Source: Bacillus mesophilus (GTDB lineage: Bacteria; Bacillota; Bacilli; Bacillales; SA4). Taken from it: a stretch of DNA of 64,000 nt. The notes under the pieces were generated by a model. The model worked only from the letters and a program-made list of their open reading frames with translations, ran no database searches and was not told the origin of the DNA. The translations under genes and the position numbers were made by a program. Within the stretch, counting starts at the first letter, position 1. Every line of letters starts with the position of its first letter. Positions 20,415-32,457 of the stretch are shown here, one piece after another. The stretch spans positions 1-64,000 of the forward strand of contig NZ_JAAIWM010000006.1 of assembly GCF_011008845.1 (NCBI RefSeq). Direction: 5' to 3'.

Positions 20415-20912
20415 ATGGATAAACGGTATGTAAAAGTAAACAAAGTCATTGAATTTGATGCTGAGGGTGGCATGTTTATTTCTGATAGTGTTAACCACAA
20501 TCAAGAAATCTATTTTACGTTTAACGAGCATGGACACCTAGGTGAAATTTCAATCTTTCTTACCAACAGAGTTTTTAATCTATTAATAAATCACGAAGAG
20601 AAAAAGCATATAGAAGAACAAATTAAGGTTAAAAAGTGGGAAGCCATGCCTTTTACCTTTAAACAGGTAGAGAACATCATATGGGACAACTATCCAATCA
20701 TAAAACGAGTACATTTCTCAATCTGTGAAAATAGTTTACTCTTAACCGCTCACTATAGAGACTGGAAGCTACACACAATTACAGCCCCATATATGAACAC
20801 ATTTACAAACCAACAAGAACACACAGTGTTAGCCTTAAGTGAAATAACCTTCCTAAAGGTAGACGAAAAAATAAAATCAGAAATAGTGAACTCCCAACCG
20901 AAGATTATTTGA
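20415..20912 (+). CDS. Hypothetical protein between yerC and pcrB
   Basis: Not recognised. Seen: 165 residues, no signal peptide or membrane helix; mixed alpha/beta with several aromatic strands (EIYFTFNEHGHLGEISIFL, ENSLLLTAHYRDWKLHTI) and a C-terminal Lys-rich end. ATG start with AGGGG upstream; TGTATATATTAG about 30 nt upstream may hold a -10. It is monocistronic, with a very strong terminator downstream. It interrupts the otherwise conserved yerC-pcrB order, so it is probably a lineage-specific insertion. Confidence 0.65.
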   Translation: MDKRYVKVNKVIEFDAEGGMFISDSVNHNQEIYFTFNEHGHLGEISIFLTNRVFNLLINHEEKKHIEEQIKVKKWEAMPFTFKQVENIIWDNYPIIKRVHFSICENSLLLTAHYRDWKLHTITAPYMNTFTNQQEHTVLALSEITFLKVDEKIKSEIVNSQPKII

Positions 20913-20944
20913 TTAAGGTCAAAGCAAATAAGCTAAGGAAGGGG

Positions 20945-20988
20945 AAATCCAAAAAAATAGTCCCTCAGGGGACTATTTTTTTGGATTT
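20945..20988. terminator. Strong bidirectional terminator
   Basis: A 20-bp perfect stem (AAATCCAAAAAAATAGTCCC and its complement) with loop TCAG. Both arms contain runs of A or T, so it can terminate in either direction. Confidence 0.9.
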
Positions 20989-20995
20989 GTATTCT

Positions 20996-21048
20996 TTAAT
21001 ACTTTAATGTGAAGGGGGCCTGGCCCCCAATGCGTTAATGTGTTAAAG
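20996..21048. repeat. Palindromic GGGGGCCTGGCCCCC element, copy 2
   Basis: Core GGGGGCCTGGCCCCC at 21014-21028 with weaker arms (CTTTAATGTG and TGCGTTAATG). It follows the terminator at 20945-20988, like the other copies that follow terminators. The rest of 20913-21264 holds no gene that I can see. Confidence 0.75.
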
Positions 21049-21224
21049 GCCTGAAAGAAATAACCCGGTCATTTACAAGCTACACTTACTTCCTTTCTGC
21101 CTAATTATTCCGTATAAGCCTCATATGAGTAAAGTTATTTTATTATCTATCCGGGACTTTAAGTCATATCTAAAATATTTCCAATAGAAACCCACTGATA
21201 GAAAAGGTGTTTTGTTGTTTATTT

Positions 21225-21233
21225 TGATATAAT
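21225..21233 (+). promoter_or_regulatory. Extended -10 promoter for pcrB operon
   Basis: TGATATAAT: a TG extension plus TATAAT at 21228-21233. No good -35 hexamer is seen 16-18 nt upstream. Start would be near 21240, 25 nt before the pcrB ATG. Confidence 0.5.
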
Positions 21234-21264
21234 GTTACTGGAAATGAAATTTGGAGGATCACTT

Positions 21265-21957
21265 ATGTACGATATAAAGGAATGGAAGCATATATTCAAG
21301 CTTGACCCTAATAAAGAGATTAGTGATGCTGACTTGGAGAGAGTGTGCGAGTCAGGAACGGATGCAGTGATGATTGGTGGTAGTGATGGGATCACAGAGG
21401 ATAATGTTCTTAACATGCTTGTTCGTGTGAGACGATATTCTGTGCCTTGTGTGCTTGAGGTATCGACGGTAGATTCTATTACACCTGGCTATGACTTTTA
21501 CTTTGTCCCAACGGTACTTAATAGTAGCGATCGAAAATGGATTTTAGACCTTCATCATCAGGCTCTATTAGAGTTTGGGGACATTATGAACTGGGATGAA
21601 ATATTTGCAGAAGGATATTGTGTATTAAATGCAGACTCAAAGGTTGCTGACCTTACTCATGCTAAAACAGACTTAAGTGATGAAGAAGTCATTGCCTATG
21701 CGAGGATGGCAGATAAACTATTACATTTACCTATTTTCTATTTGGAATATAGCGGCGTTTATGGTGATCCAAACTTAGTTCAAAAAGTGAGTGACGTATT
21801 AGAAACTAGCAGACTTTTCTATGGTGGAGGCATTGAAACCATTGAGCAAGCAAAAGAAATGGGTGCCGCAGCAGATACCGTTATTGTTGGAAACCTACTA
21901 TATAGTGATATTGGACAGGCCCTCAAAACAGTCGCAGCTGTAAAAGAAAATTCATAG
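21265..21957 (+). CDS. pcrB: Heptaprenylglyceryl phosphate synthase
   Basis: Makes the ether link between sn-glycerol-1-phosphate and heptaprenyl diphosphate. Seen: 230 residues; [17 protein letters not shown] start, [15 protein letters not shown] (phosphate-binding), [19 protein letters not shown] (G1P-binding) and LFYGGGI with VIVGN. TIM-barrel family. ATG 21265 is chosen because GGAGGATC sits 6 nt before it and it matches PcrB; a reading from 21232 would translate the ribosome binding site. First gene of pcrB-pcrA-ligA-camS. Confidence 0.95.
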   Translation: MYDIKEWKHIFKLDPNKEISDADLERVCESGTDAVMIGGSDGITEDNVLNMLVRVRRYSVPCVLEVSTVDSITPGYDFYFVPTVLNSSDRKWILDLHHQALLEFGDIMNWDEIFAEGYCVLNADSKVADLTHAKTDLSDEEVIAYARMADKLLHLPIFYLEYSGVYGDPNLVQKVSDVLETSRLFYGGGIETIEQAKEMGAAADTVIVGNLLYSDIGQALKTVAAVKENS

Positions 21958-22027
21958 ATTTACGATACGGATTATAGTAAAATGATATCGGAACATTTGT
22001 TCGTTTAAATAGAAGTGGGCGGTGATA

Positions 22028-24244
22028 ATGATGCAATTTATATCAAATAAGCTTTTAGCGGGTTTGAATCCAGCTCAACAAGAAGCAGTAAAGCAAACAG
22101 ATGGTCCTTTACTGATTATGGCAGGTGCTGGGAGTGGAAAGACAAGAGTCTTAACACATCGTATTGCCTATTTAATGGCGGAAAAGGAAATCGCGCCATG
22201 GAATATACTAGCAATCACATTTACAAATAAAGCAGCTCGTGAAATGAAGGACCGTGTGGCGAAGATTGTTGGCGGAGCAGCTGATAATATTTGGATTTCA
22301 ACCTTCCACTCCATGTGCGTACGTATTCTTCGTCGTGATATTGACCGCTTAGGGATTAGTCGTAATTTTACCATTCTTGATACAACTGATCAGTTATCAG
22401 TCATCAAAAATGTCCTTAAGGACCAAAATGTAGATCCAAAGAAATTTGAGCCAAGAAGTATGTTAGGTTCAATAAGCGGTGCGAAAAATGAACTAGTTAC
22501 TCCTGAGGAATACTCAAAATCAGCGGCTGGCCCTTACGAGAGTGTGGTAGCTAAGGTTTATGAGGAGTATCAAAAACGTCTTCGAAAAAACTCAGCATTA
22601 GATTTTGATGATTTAATTATGACGACGATTCAACTATTCTTGAGGGTTCCGGAGGTTTTAGAGTATTACCAAAGGAAATTTCAATATATTCATGTTGATG
22701 AGTATCAGGATACAAATAGGGCGCAGTATATGCTAGTTAAGCAAATGGCAAGCCGTTTTCAGAACCTATGTGTGGTAGGGGACTCTGATCAATCTATTTA
22801 TCGCTGGCGTGGTGCGGATATAAGTAATATTCTTTCTTTTGAGAAAGACTACCCAAGAGCGAAGGTTGTGTTTCTAGAACAAAACTATCGATCTTCTAAG
22901 CACATTCTTCAAGCAGCTAACCAAGTCATTGAAAATAATAAAAACCGTAAACCGAAAAAACTTTGGACTGAAAATCCTGAAGGTAATAAGATCGTGTATT
23001 ATCGAGGGTCCACAGAACAGGACGAATGTTATTATGTAGCGGGTATGATCAAGCAGCTATTAGGAAATGGACAGAAGAAAAGTTCCGACTTCGCAATTTT
23101 ATACCGTACGAATGCACAGTCCCGTGTTATGGAGGAAGTATTATTAAAATCAAATATTTCTTACAGCATTGTGGGCGGAACCAAGTTCTACGATCGTAAA
23201 GAAATAAAGGATATCCTAGCTTATTTACGATTGATTTCTAACCCTGATGACGACATTAGTTTAGCTCGTATTATTAATGTGCCAAAGCGAGGAATTGGGG
23301 CAACTACATTAGATAAAATTGCTAACTATGCTGCTTTACATGAAACGTCTATATTTGAAGCTCTACAGATGGTTGAACTTATTGGACTTAGTGGAAAAGC
23401 AACGAATGCTCTTATTGAGTTTAGAGATCAATTAAGAAACTGGGTTCAAATGCAGGAGTTCTTATCGGTAACTGAGCTTGTAGAAGAGGTTCTAGATAAG
23501 ACAGGTTATCGTGATATGTTAAAAAATGAGAAAACCATAGAAGCACAGAGTCGTCTAGAGAATATCGATGAATTTTTATCTGTTACAAAAAACTTTGAAG
23601 AAAAGAACGAAGACAAAAGCTTAATTGCTTTCCTAACAGATTTAGCTTTAGTTGCAGATATAGATACTCTTGATGACGAAGAACAAAAAGAGCAGGGCAC
23701 TGTTGTCCTGATGACATTGCATGCAGCAAAAGGTCTCGAATTCCCAGTTGTATTTTTAATGGGAATGGAAGAAGGAGTATTCCCTCATAGTCGCTCTTTG
23801 TTTGAAGAAGAGGAAATGGAAGAAGAACGCCGTTTGGCTTATGTAGGAATAACTCGTGCTGAAGAAAGTTTATTTATTACAAATGCTGAAATGAGAACAC
23901 TCTTTGGACGTACTGCAATGAATCCAGTTTCAAGATTTATAGCAGAAATTCCAGACGATATTCTTGAAAAAGCAAATGAGGAAAAAGAAAAACTATCTCC
24001 GTTTTCATCATCATCTTTTAAAACGGAGCGTCGTGCACCTGTGATGCGTCCAGTTGCTAGCACTACAGGTGGAGAGTCCATTGGTTGGCAGGTTGGAGAT
24101 AAAGCGCAGCATAAAAAATGGGGAACTGGTACAGTTGTCAGTGTAAAAGGTGAAGGCGAATCAAAAGAATTAGATATTGCGTTCCCAAGTCCTACAGGAA
24201 TCAAACGACTATTAGCCAAGTTTGCTCCGATTGAAAAGGTGTAA
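22028..24244 (+). CDS. pcrA: ATP-dependent DNA helicase PcrA
   Basis: UvrD/Rep superfamily 1A 3'-5' helicase, essential in Bacillus for repair and rolling-circle replication. Seen: Walker A in [20 protein letters not shown] (around 30-45), [21 protein letters not shown] (motif II), [14 protein letters not shown] (III), EQNYRS (IV), [11 protein letters not shown] (V) and YVGITRAEE (VI). The C-terminal tail [20 protein letters not shown] is a Tudor-like RNA polymerase-binding domain. The start is ATG 22028 (GGGCGGTGATA upstream); ATG 22031 is equally possible. About 738 residues. Confidence 0.97.
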   Translation: MMQFISNKLLAGLNPAQQEAVKQTDGPLLIMAGAGSGKTRVLTHRIAYLMAEKEIAPWNILAITFTNKAAREMKDRVAKIVGGAADNIWISTFHSMCVRILRRDIDRLGISRNFTILDTTDQLSVIKNVLKDQNVDPKKFEPRSMLGSISGAKNELVTPEEYSKSAAGPYESVVAKVYEEYQKRLRKNSALDFDDLIMTTIQLFLRVPEVLEYYQRKFQYIHVDEYQDTNRAQYMLVKQMASRFQNLCVVGDSDQSIYRWRGADISNILSFEKDYPRAKVVFLEQNYRSSKHILQAANQVIENNKNRKPKKLWTENPEGNKIVYYRGSTEQDECYYVAGMIKQLLGNGQKKSSDFAILYRTNAQSRVMEEVLLKSNISYSIVGGTKFYDRKEIKDILAYLRLISNPDDDISLARIINVPKRGIGATTLDKIANYAALHETSIFEALQMVELIGLSGKATNALIEFRDQLRNWVQMQEFLSVTELVEEVLDKTGYRDMLKNEKTIEAQSRLENIDEFLSVTKNFEEKNEDKSLIAFLTDLALVADIDTLDDEEQKEQGTVVLMTLHAAKGLEFPVVFLMGMEEGVFPHSRSLFEEEEMEEERRLAYVGITRAEESLFITNAEMRTLFGRTAMNPVSRFIAEIPDDILEKANEEKEKLSPFSSSSFKTERRAPVMRPVASTTGGESIGWQVGDKAQHKKWGTGTVVSVKGEGESKELDIAFPSPTGIKRLLAKFAPIEKV

Positions 24245-24342
24245 AGGATCAATACATTCATACGTCTACTCAACCTAAAATAGTGTAAAGATATTATGAC
24301 AGACGCCTCGTCTTATAGACGTGGCGCTGTCATTAGTTTTAG

Positions 24343-26367
<2,025 letters not shown>

Positions 26368-26380
26368 AGGGGTGAGAAGG

Positions 26381-27553
26381 ATGAGGAGAAGTTGGGCATT
26401 CTTTATAATAAGCATCCTTTTTATAAGTGGATGTGTACCAAACTTTGAGCAGGATGAGGAAATTGTACAAGAAAATGAAGAGACACAAGAGACAGCCATT
26501 GTACCAAACTTCCAAATTTCTGAGCAATATTACCGAACGGTTTTGCCGTTTAAAGCAAGTGAATCTAGAGGGTTAGTCGTCAATAGAATTAGTAATCGAT
26601 TAGATATTGATGAATTTGAAACAGGATTAATGAGACTATCCCAAAATACATTCTCTTCTGAAGACTATTTGTATCAGGACGGACAGTATTTGGATCGTGA
26701 TACGATTACAAGTTGGTTACAAAGAAAGCTTACTGATGAGGAGTTAGCTAAAGTAAAAGAAGAGGACCGAGCAGAGGAAAATCGTGGCCTAAATCCAGCC
26801 CCTGTAACTGTAGGTTCATTAAAGGAGCAAAATGAAGCCAGTCCCATCTACTTATCACATCTACTAGAGCAAAATTATTTAAAGAAAGATAATGAAGGAA
26901 AAGCAGAACTAGGTGGGATTTCAATTGGACTAGCTCTAAATTCCGTTCATTATTACAATCAGGAGGATGGTTATCCTCGTGAGTACGTCATTCCAGATGC
27001 TGAGATTGAGCAGCAGGGAAAGAAAATGGCTGATGAAATCATTAAGAGAATACGCTCTATTGAAGGGTTAGAAAATATCCCTGTGGTTGTTAGTCTATTT
27101 AAGCAGGAAGCCAGATCGTCTGTTGTACCCGGAAGCTTTTTCGCAGTAGCAGAAGTAAAGGGTAATTCAAATAGTATTGATAAGTGGTCTGTCGTTAGAG
27201 AGGATCATTATCTTCTTCCATCAACAGCCGCTCAAAGAGATTACCGAGATGATCATACAAGAATGCTTAATTTTAAAGCAGATATTGATGAGTACTTTCC
27301 AAATTATACAGGCGTTATTGGTAGAGCTTTTTATCGGGATGAACAGCTAACTGAATTATCCATTGATATCCCGATGCAATTTTACGGTAAGGCCGAAGTG
27401 GTTGGATTCACTCAATATTTAACTGGATTGATTATGGAGCACTTTCCAAACTATTTTTCGGTAAAATGCTATATTTCTTCAATTGATGGTCCAGAGGCTG
27501 TCATTATAAGAGGCGTTAATGAGGAAGAGCCATTTGTTCATATCTATCAATAA
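26381..27553 (+). CDS. camS: CamS-family sex pheromone lipoprotein
   Basis: Seen: 390 residues; lipoprotein signal with lipobox FISGC (Cys18), a Glu-rich linker, then the CamS domain (YYRTVLPFKASESRGLV, SISIGLALNSVHYY-like segment, PVVVSLFKQEARSSVVPG). Family knowledge: the signal peptides of these lipoproteins are the source of plasmid sex-pheromone peptides in enterococci and staphylococci; the mature protein's job is unclear. ATG 26381 follows AAAGGGGTGAGAAGG; the in-frame GTG at 26372 is part of that site. Last gene of the pcrB-pcrA-ligA-camS group. Confidence 0.9.
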   Translation: MRRSWAFFIISILFISGCVPNFEQDEEIVQENEETQETAIVPNFQISEQYYRTVLPFKASESRGLVVNRISNRLDIDEFETGLMRLSQNTFSSEDYLYQDGQYLDRDTITSWLQRKLTDEELAKVKEEDRAEENRGLNPAPVTVGSLKEQNEASPIYLSHLLEQNYLKKDNEGKAELGGISIGLALNSVHYYNQEDGYPREYVIPDAEIEQQGKKMADEIIKRIRSIEGLENIPVVVSLFKQEARSSVVPGSFFAVAEVKGNSNSIDKWSVVREDHYLLPSTAAQRDYRDDHTRMLNFKADIDEYFPNYTGVIGRAFYRDEQLTELSIDIPMQFYGKAEVVGFTQYLTGLIMEHFPNYFSVKCYISSIDGPEAVIIRGVNEEEPFVHIYQ

Positions 27554-27624
27554 GTTTTTTTGTGAAAGGTTTGAAATCATAGAACATCTTCGTTAGAATA
27601 GGGGATGAAGTAGGAAGCTTGATG

Positions 27625-27660
27625 TCAAGATGAGATATAATATCTGATCTTGATTTTTGC
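27625..27660 (+). terminator. Inverted repeat/terminator after camS
   Basis: TCAAGAT-G-AGATAT-A-ATATCT-G-ATCTTGA is a 15-bp-arm inverted repeat with one G-G mismatch, followed by TTTTTGCTGTTTTT. It can terminate the camS operon. Because it lies 40 nt before the next ribosome binding site and contains TATAAT, it might also be an operator. Confidence 0.6.
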
Positions 27661-27693
27661 TGTTTTTACTTGATTATAGGGAGGCAGAAATCG

Positions 27694-29241
27694 ATGGTAG
27701 TACCTTACAAACACGAACCATTTACAGATTTTTCAGTGGAAGAAAACAAGAAAGCGTTGCAAGCAGGTCTTGCTACTGTAGAATCTTATTTAGGGAAAGA
27801 TTATGATCTTGTGATCGGTGGAGAACGCATCTCAACTGAACAAAAGATTGTATCTGTCAATCCAGCAAACAGATCAGAAGTAGTAGGGACAGTCTCAAAG
27901 GCAGATCAAGAACTAGCTGAAAAGGCTATGCAGGTCGCTGATGAAACATTCAAAACATGGCGTAAGGTGAAACCGGAAGTACGCGCGGATATTTTATTCC
28001 GTTCAGCTGCTATTATCCGTCGCCGTAAGCATGAATTCTCTGCAATTTTAGTTAAAGAAGCTGGTAAGCCTTGGAACGAAGCAGACGTAGAAACAGCAGA
28101 AGCAATCGATTTCTTGGAATACTATGGCCGTCAAATGCTTAAGTTAAAAGACGGTGTTCCAGTAGAAAGCCGTCCAATTGAATATAATCGTTTTAATTAT
28201 ATTCCGCTTGGAGTTGGAGTTATTATTTCTCCATGGAATTTCCCATTCGCAATTATGGCTGGAATGACAACAGCTGCTCTAGTAGCTGGTAACACAGTAC
28301 TACTAAAGCCTGCTAGTACAACACCAGTTGTAGCAGCGAAATTTATCGAAGTATTAGAAGAAGCAGGATTACCTGCAGGAGTTGTAAACTTTATCCCTGG
28401 AAGTGGAGCAGAGGTTGGGGACTACTTAGTAGATCACCCACGTACTCGTTTTATCAGTTTTACTGGTTCTCGTGATGTGGGACTTCGTATTTATGAGCGT
28501 TCATCTAAACTAAGTGAAGGCCAAATCTGGTTAAAGCGTGTTATTGCCGAAATGGGTGGTAAGGATACAATTGTTGTTGATAAAGAAGCTGATTTAGAAT
28601 TAGCTGCAAAAGCAATCGTTGCATCATCTTTTGGCTTCTCTGGTCAAAAGTGTTCAGCATGTTCACGTGCTGTCATTTTAGAGGATGTGTATGATCAAGT
28701 ATTGAACCGTGCAATTGAACTAACAAAAGAACTAACTGTTTCTGAAGCGACTTCTCCAACTGTAAGTATGGGCCCAGTTATCGACCAAGGTGCTTATGAT
28801 AAAATTATGAGCTACGTTGAAATTGGTAAGCAAGAGGGTAGACTTGTTCATGGTGGTGAAGGAGACGATTCTAAAGGATGGTTCATCCAACCAACAATCT
28901 TCGCTGACGTCCCTGAAGATGCTCGCCTTATGAAGGAAGAAATCTTTGGACCAGTTGTTGCGTTCTCAAAAGCTCGTGACTTTGATCATGCGATTGAAAT
29001 TGCTAACAATACAGAATACGGCTTAACAGGTGCTGTTATTTCAAATAACCGTGCAAACATTGAAAAAGCACGTGAAGATTTCCACGTGGGTAACCTTTAC
29101 TTCAACCGTGGATGTACAGGTGCCATTGTTGGATACCAACCATTTGGTGGATTCAACATGTCAGGAACTGACTCAAAAGCAGGAGGACCTGATTACCTAG
29201 TTCTACACATGCAAGCAAAAACAACATCAGAAATGTTGTAA
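27694..29241 (+). CDS. rocA: L-glutamate gamma-semialdehyde dehydrogenase
   Basis: Oxidises pyrroline-5-carboxylate/glutamate semialdehyde to glutamate with NAD+, the second step of proline and arginine breakdown. Seen: 515 residues, exactly the RocA/PutC type; [17 protein letters not shown], the cofactor loop [11 protein letters not shown], the catalytic Glu in IAEMGGKD and the catalytic Cys in [15 protein letters not shown] 27694 lies behind GGGAGGCAGAAATCG; an upstream in-frame start at 27670 would translate that site. Monocistronic with a strong terminator. No proline dehydrogenase gene is seen nearby. Confidence 0.95.
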   Translation: MVVPYKHEPFTDFSVEENKKALQAGLATVESYLGKDYDLVIGGERISTEQKIVSVNPANRSEVVGTVSKADQELAEKAMQVADETFKTWRKVKPEVRADILFRSAAIIRRRKHEFSAILVKEAGKPWNEADVETAEAIDFLEYYGRQMLKLKDGVPVESRPIEYNRFNYIPLGVGVIISPWNFPFAIMAGMTTAALVAGNTVLLKPASTTPVVAAKFIEVLEEAGLPAGVVNFIPGSGAEVGDYLVDHPRTRFISFTGSRDVGLRIYERSSKLSEGQIWLKRVIAEMGGKDTIVVDKEADLELAAKAIVASSFGFSGQKCSACSRAVILEDVYDQVLNRAIELTKELTVSEATSPTVSMGPVIDQGAYDKIMSYVEIGKQEGRLVHGGEGDDSKGWFIQPTIFADVPEDARLMKEEIFGPVVAFSKARDFDHAIEIANNTEYGLTGAVISNNRANIEKAREDFHVGNLYFNRGCTGAIVGYQPFGGFNMSGTDSKAGGPDYLVLHMQAKTTSEML

Positions 29242-29284
29242 TCGTAGTTCCTTACGATCACTAGCATTTAATATAGAAATAACT

Positions 29285-29314
29285 AAACCCCACTTATGCT
29301 AAGTGGGGTTTTTA
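29285..29314 (+). terminator. Terminator after rocA
   Basis: A 12-bp perfect stem AAACCCCACTTA/TAAGTGGGGTTT, loop TGC, then T-rich sequence. Confidence 0.9.
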
Positions 29315-29316
29315 AC

Positions 29317-29357
29317 GCGTTAAAGGAGTGGGGGCCAGGCCCCCATTCCTTTAACGT
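29317..29357. repeat. Palindromic GGGGGCCAGGCCCCC element, copy 3
   Basis: A 20-bp stem around a single central A (29337): GCGTTAAAGGAGTGGGGGCC pairs with its complement (G-T wobbles at two positions). It begins 3 nt after the rocA terminator. Confidence 0.88.
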
Positions 29358-29435
29358 AGAAAAGGATGTTTTTTTAGGGTAGTTTGTTTTATGATGGATA
29401 GAGAAGATTTGATAGTAGGTTCGGAGATGAGTGAG

Positions 29436-30182
29436 ATGGAAGTATTTTTATTATTAATGGCTTTGGGGATGGTTTCTTCATTTATTGGAACGCTTGCAGG
29501 TGGCGGAGGAATTATTACGTTACCAGCAATGATGTTGATTGGGATCCCTATTCAGTATGGTATTGCTACAAATAAATTCTCCTCGGGAATTGCTTCTTTT
29601 ACAAGTATTATCTATATACTAAAAAATAAGATTTTCACGGTAAAAGCACTCTTGCCAGTAGTAATTATTTCAGTTTTAGGAGGAATCGTAGGAGCAATTG
29701 CAACGACGAGTGTATCAGAGCAGACGATGAATGTTACAGCTTTAGTTCTTCTTGCTTTTGCCTTATTCGTTACGATCCGTAATAAGAAGTGGGTAGCTGA
29801 GGTAAAAGAGAAATCGTTCAATCAAAAACCAGGCTTTTTCTCTAAGTTAATTCCCTTTTTTATCGGGATCTATGACGGTGGATTTGGGCCAGGCTCTGCC
29901 ACATTTAGTATCATCCACTACATGCGTGAACAATTCTCATATGTACAGTCAGCACAGCTATCTAGAGTACTCAACTTCGGTAGCTGTGTAGGGGCATTTG
30001 TAATCTTTTATCAGACAGGCTATATAAATTGGCATTACGCGATTGCCCTAGCAATTGGATCAGCTCTTGGTACTCAAATTGGTTTACTAGCATTACCTAA
30101 AATTCCACTTAAAGTTGCAAGAACTCTATTAATTTCAATCATCTGTATGTTAATTGGACAAGTAGTTGTAAAAACTTTTTAA
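29436..30182 (+). CDS. TauE/SafE-family membrane permease
   Basis: Seen: 248 residues with eight or so hydrophobic segments in two repeats. The first begins with SSFIGTLAGGGGIITLPAMM and the second with FFIGIYDGGFGPGSATF, the paired motifs of the TauE/SafE (DUF81) family. Family knowledge: exporters/importers of sulfite, sulfoacetate or other organic anions; the substrate here cannot be told. ATG 29436 is preferred because GGAG sits 9 nt upstream and it starts directly at the first helix; in-frame ATGs at 29391, 29394 and 29427 exist. Transcribed alone. Confidence 0.8.
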   Translation: MEVFLLLMALGMVSSFIGTLAGGGGIITLPAMMLIGIPIQYGIATNKFSSGIASFTSIIYILKNKIFTVKALLPVVIISVLGGIVGAIATTSVSEQTMNVTALVLLAFALFVTIRNKKWVAEVKEKSFNQKPGFFSKLIPFFIGIYDGGFGPGSATFSIIHYMREQFSYVQSAQLSRVLNFGSCVGAFVIFYQTGYINWHYAIALAIGSALGTQIGLLALPKIPLKVARTLLISIICMLIGQVVVKTF

Positions 30183-30203
30183 ATCAATCTACTAAAAAAT
30201 GAG

Positions 30204-30228
30204 AAGCTTGTAATGAGCTTTTTTTTTG
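30204..30228 (+). terminator. Weak terminator after the TauE-type gene
   Basis: A 5-bp stem AAGCT/AGCTT with a 7-nt loop followed by nine T residues. Confidence 0.5.
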
Positions 30229-30622
30229 TTTTAGAGTAAATTTTTAAAAGTAAAGAGAAGGTGAAAACTCCTGCTTGAAGAAAAAGTGTCTAAAGTATGG
30301 AAAAATATTAGGGTTAGGTGTAAAAAAAATAAAAAAATAATTCCTAAAAAACAAGAAAAATCAACTAGTAAATTTAAAAAAATGTGTCTAATTTGAGAAA
30401 AAGTAAAAATTAATTTTATAAATTTCCATGAATAGATATCGCTAATAATGGAAACGAAGCCTATTAGTCCGTTGGTAAAAATGAATAATTATACATCGTG
30501 ACCCTATAATAATAACTGTGAAAATGTTCAATTTTTATTTATGTGTTATATTAGACAATGTAACTTTTCTGATTTGGCGCCTTTTTTTAAAAAAGAGGTT
30601 TCGAATTGGAATTAACAGGGTA
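30229..30622 (+). other. AT-rich non-coding leader region before putP block
   Basis: About 390 nt with very high AT content and many stop codons. It holds a stem CTAATA..GG..CC..TATTAG (30442-30467) and a TATAAT at 30505-30510 without a clear -35. No known riboswitch class was recognised. Confidence 0.4.
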
Positions 30623-30772
30623 ATGAATACAGGTGCATATGGTTGCATACGAATGTTAATGGGGGTGATATGCTTGTCAATAACAGGTGCAACATTGTTT
30701 TGGTTATTTGTACCTATGTTAGCCACGGTTGTTTTAACAATAGGATCTTATTTTAAAGAGGGGAGAGAGTAG
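30623..30772 (+). CDS. Small membrane protein upstream of symporter
   Basis: Not recognised as a named family. Seen: about 49 residues with one long hydrophobic stretch (MGVICLSITGATLFWLFVPM continuing LATVVLTIG) and a charged end YFKEGRE. The start is uncertain: ATG 30623 (weak AGGG nearby) or TTG 30672 behind an excellent GGGGGTGA would give 49 or 33 residues. The stop codon directly abuts the ATG of putP, so translation is coupled. The position suggests a small accessory subunit of the symporter, which is inference. Confidence 0.45.
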   Translation: MNTGAYGCIRMLMGVICLSITGATLFWLFVPMLATVVLTIGSYFKEGRE

Positions 30773-32227
30773 ATGGAAGCAGCAACGTTAGTTACGTTTA
30801 TTGTCTATCTAGTGGGTATGCTTGCGATCGGTATTATAGCATACAAGTTAACTAGTAATCTGTCAGACTATGTTTTAGGTGGAAGAAGATTAGGCCCAGG
30901 AGTAGCAGCATTGAGTGCAGGTGCTTCTGATATGAGTAGTTGGTTATTACTTGGTTTACCGGGTGCGGTATATGCATCAGGAGGAATGAACCAGATTTGG
31001 ATTGCAGTAGGATTAACAATCGGTGCGTATTTAAACTGGCAGTTTGTTGCTGGGAGATTACGTAGCTACACCGAAAAAGCTAATGATTCAATCACAATCC
31101 CAGATTTTCTAGAAAATCGTTTCCGTGATAAATCTAAGATGTTGCGTATTATTTCAGCACTAGTAATCTTATTATTCTTTACGTTCTATACAGCCTCTGG
31201 AATGGTTGGTGGAGCAAAGTTATTTGAAGCATCATTTGGATTGTCTTATACTTCAGCACTTTGGATTGGTGCAATCGTAATTATTTCTTACACGTTCCTA
31301 GGTGGTTTCCTAGCGGTAAGTTGGACAGATTTTATTCAAGGTATTTTGATGTTCTTAGCCCTTATTATTGTCCCAATAGTCGCATTTAACCAACTTGGTG
31401 GTTGGGGAGAGACAGTAGAGAAGGTTGGAAGCATTGATCCAACATACCTAGATGCATTCTCAGGAATGACAGCTCTAGGAATCATCTCTTTATTAGCATG
31501 GGGATTAGGTTACTTCGGTCAACCACACATAATTACACGTTTTATGGCAATTAAATCAGTGAAGGATGTTCCAAAAGCTCGTTTAATCGGTATGGTTTGG
31601 ATGGTGTTTGCACTATTTGGAGCGATCTTCACAGGTTTTGCCGGAATTGCTTATTTTGCAGATGGTGGCATACCGGATGGAGAGCAAGTATTTATCCAGT
31701 TTACACAGGTTCTTTTTAACCCATGGGTATCAGGAGTTCTACTTGCTGCAATTCTAGCAGCGATTATGAGTACAATTGATTCACAGTTACTTGTATCATC
31801 AAGTGCTGTAGCAGAGGATATTTATCGTTCAGTATTCAAAAAGGATGCTGGAGATAAGGAACTTGTATGGATCAGTCGTGCAGCTGTAATTGTAATTGCG
31901 CTAATCGCGATTGGATTAGCTAGTAACCCAGATAGCTCTGTATTATCACTAGTAAGTTATGCTTGGGGTGGATTTGGTGCAGCATTTGGACCAGTAATCA
32001 TCCTTTCATTATTCTGGAAGCGTATGACTGGTAGAGGAGCATTAGCAGGTATGATTGTTGGTGCATTAACAGTTGTCATCTGGAAACAATTATCTGGTGG
32101 ATTATTCGATCTATATGAAATCGTGCCAGGATTCATCTTGGCTTGGATCGCAATCCTAGTCTTCAGTTCAATGGATAAAGAACCAGAGCAAGAAATTCTA
32201 GATGAATTTGAAGAAGCTAAAGCTTAA
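30773..32227 (+). CDS. putP: Sodium/proline symporter
   Basis: Sodium-coupled proline uptake for nutrition or osmoprotection. Seen: 484 residues, about 13 transmembrane segments; SDYVLGGRRLGPGVAALSAGASDMSSWLLLGLPGAVYASG (the Na+-binding TM2 region, key motif ASDMSSWLLLGLPG), QPHIITRFMAIKS and AAIMSTIDSQLLVSSSAVAEDIY, all hallmarks of PutP/OpuE in the SSS family. ATG directly follows the stop of the small upstream ORF, with GAGGGGAGAG as ribosome binding site. The neighbouring rocA and OpuA suggest a proline/osmolyte theme; whether it is catabolic (PutP) or osmotic (OpuE) cannot be told. Confidence 0.94.
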   Translation: MEAATLVTFIVYLVGMLAIGIIAYKLTSNLSDYVLGGRRLGPGVAALSAGASDMSSWLLLGLPGAVYASGGMNQIWIAVGLTIGAYLNWQFVAGRLRSYTEKANDSITIPDFLENRFRDKSKMLRIISALVILLFFTFYTASGMVGGAKLFEASFGLSYTSALWIGAIVIISYTFLGGFLAVSWTDFIQGILMFLALIIVPIVAFNQLGGWGETVEKVGSIDPTYLDAFSGMTALGIISLLAWGLGYFGQPHIITRFMAIKSVKDVPKARLIGMVWMVFALFGAIFTGFAGIAYFADGGIPDGEQVFIQFTQVLFNPWVSGVLLAAILAAIMSTIDSQLLVSSSAVAEDIYRSVFKKDAGDKELVWISRAAVIVIALIAIGLASNPDSSVLSLVSYAWGGFGAAFGPVIILSLFWKRMTGRGALAGMIVGALTVVIWKQLSGGLFDLYEIVPGFILAWIAILVFSSMDKEPEQEILDEFEEAKA

Positions 32228-32251
32228 TATTGTCCATATATTAAGTTAGAA

Positions 32252-32288
32252 AAAAGGCCGAATCGCTTAGCGATTTGGCTTTTTTTAG
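32252..32288 (+). terminator. Terminator after putP
   Basis: GCCGAATCGC/GCGATTTGGC stem, loop TTA, flanked by A and T runs (AAAAA ... TTTTTT). Confidence 0.88.
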
Positions 32289-32423
32289 CTTAAAGGATGT
32301 ATTTTCTAGGTTATGTAAGGTTACGGATACTTTTTATTGTTGTGTATTAGAAGAGGTTTATATAACATTTAATGCTGATTCGTCCAATGGAATAGATGGG
32401 GGATAGTAATGGTGTAAATAAAA

Positions 32424-32454
32424 AAACAGCCCCAAGGCTAGCTCGGGGCTGTTT
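32424..32454 (-). terminator. Terminator of the GbsR-like gene
   Basis: A 10-bp stem AAACAGCCCC/GGGGCTGTTT; on the minus strand it is followed by a T run. It lies just past the stop of the minus-strand regulator. Confidence 0.8.
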
Positions 32455-32457
32455 GAA

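Noticed and set aside
30421..30510. Possible riboswitch in the putP leader
   Set aside because: One stem with GG/CC and TATTAG pairing is visible, but no conserved core of any class I know (c-di-GMP, purine, ydaO, SAM) could be matched.
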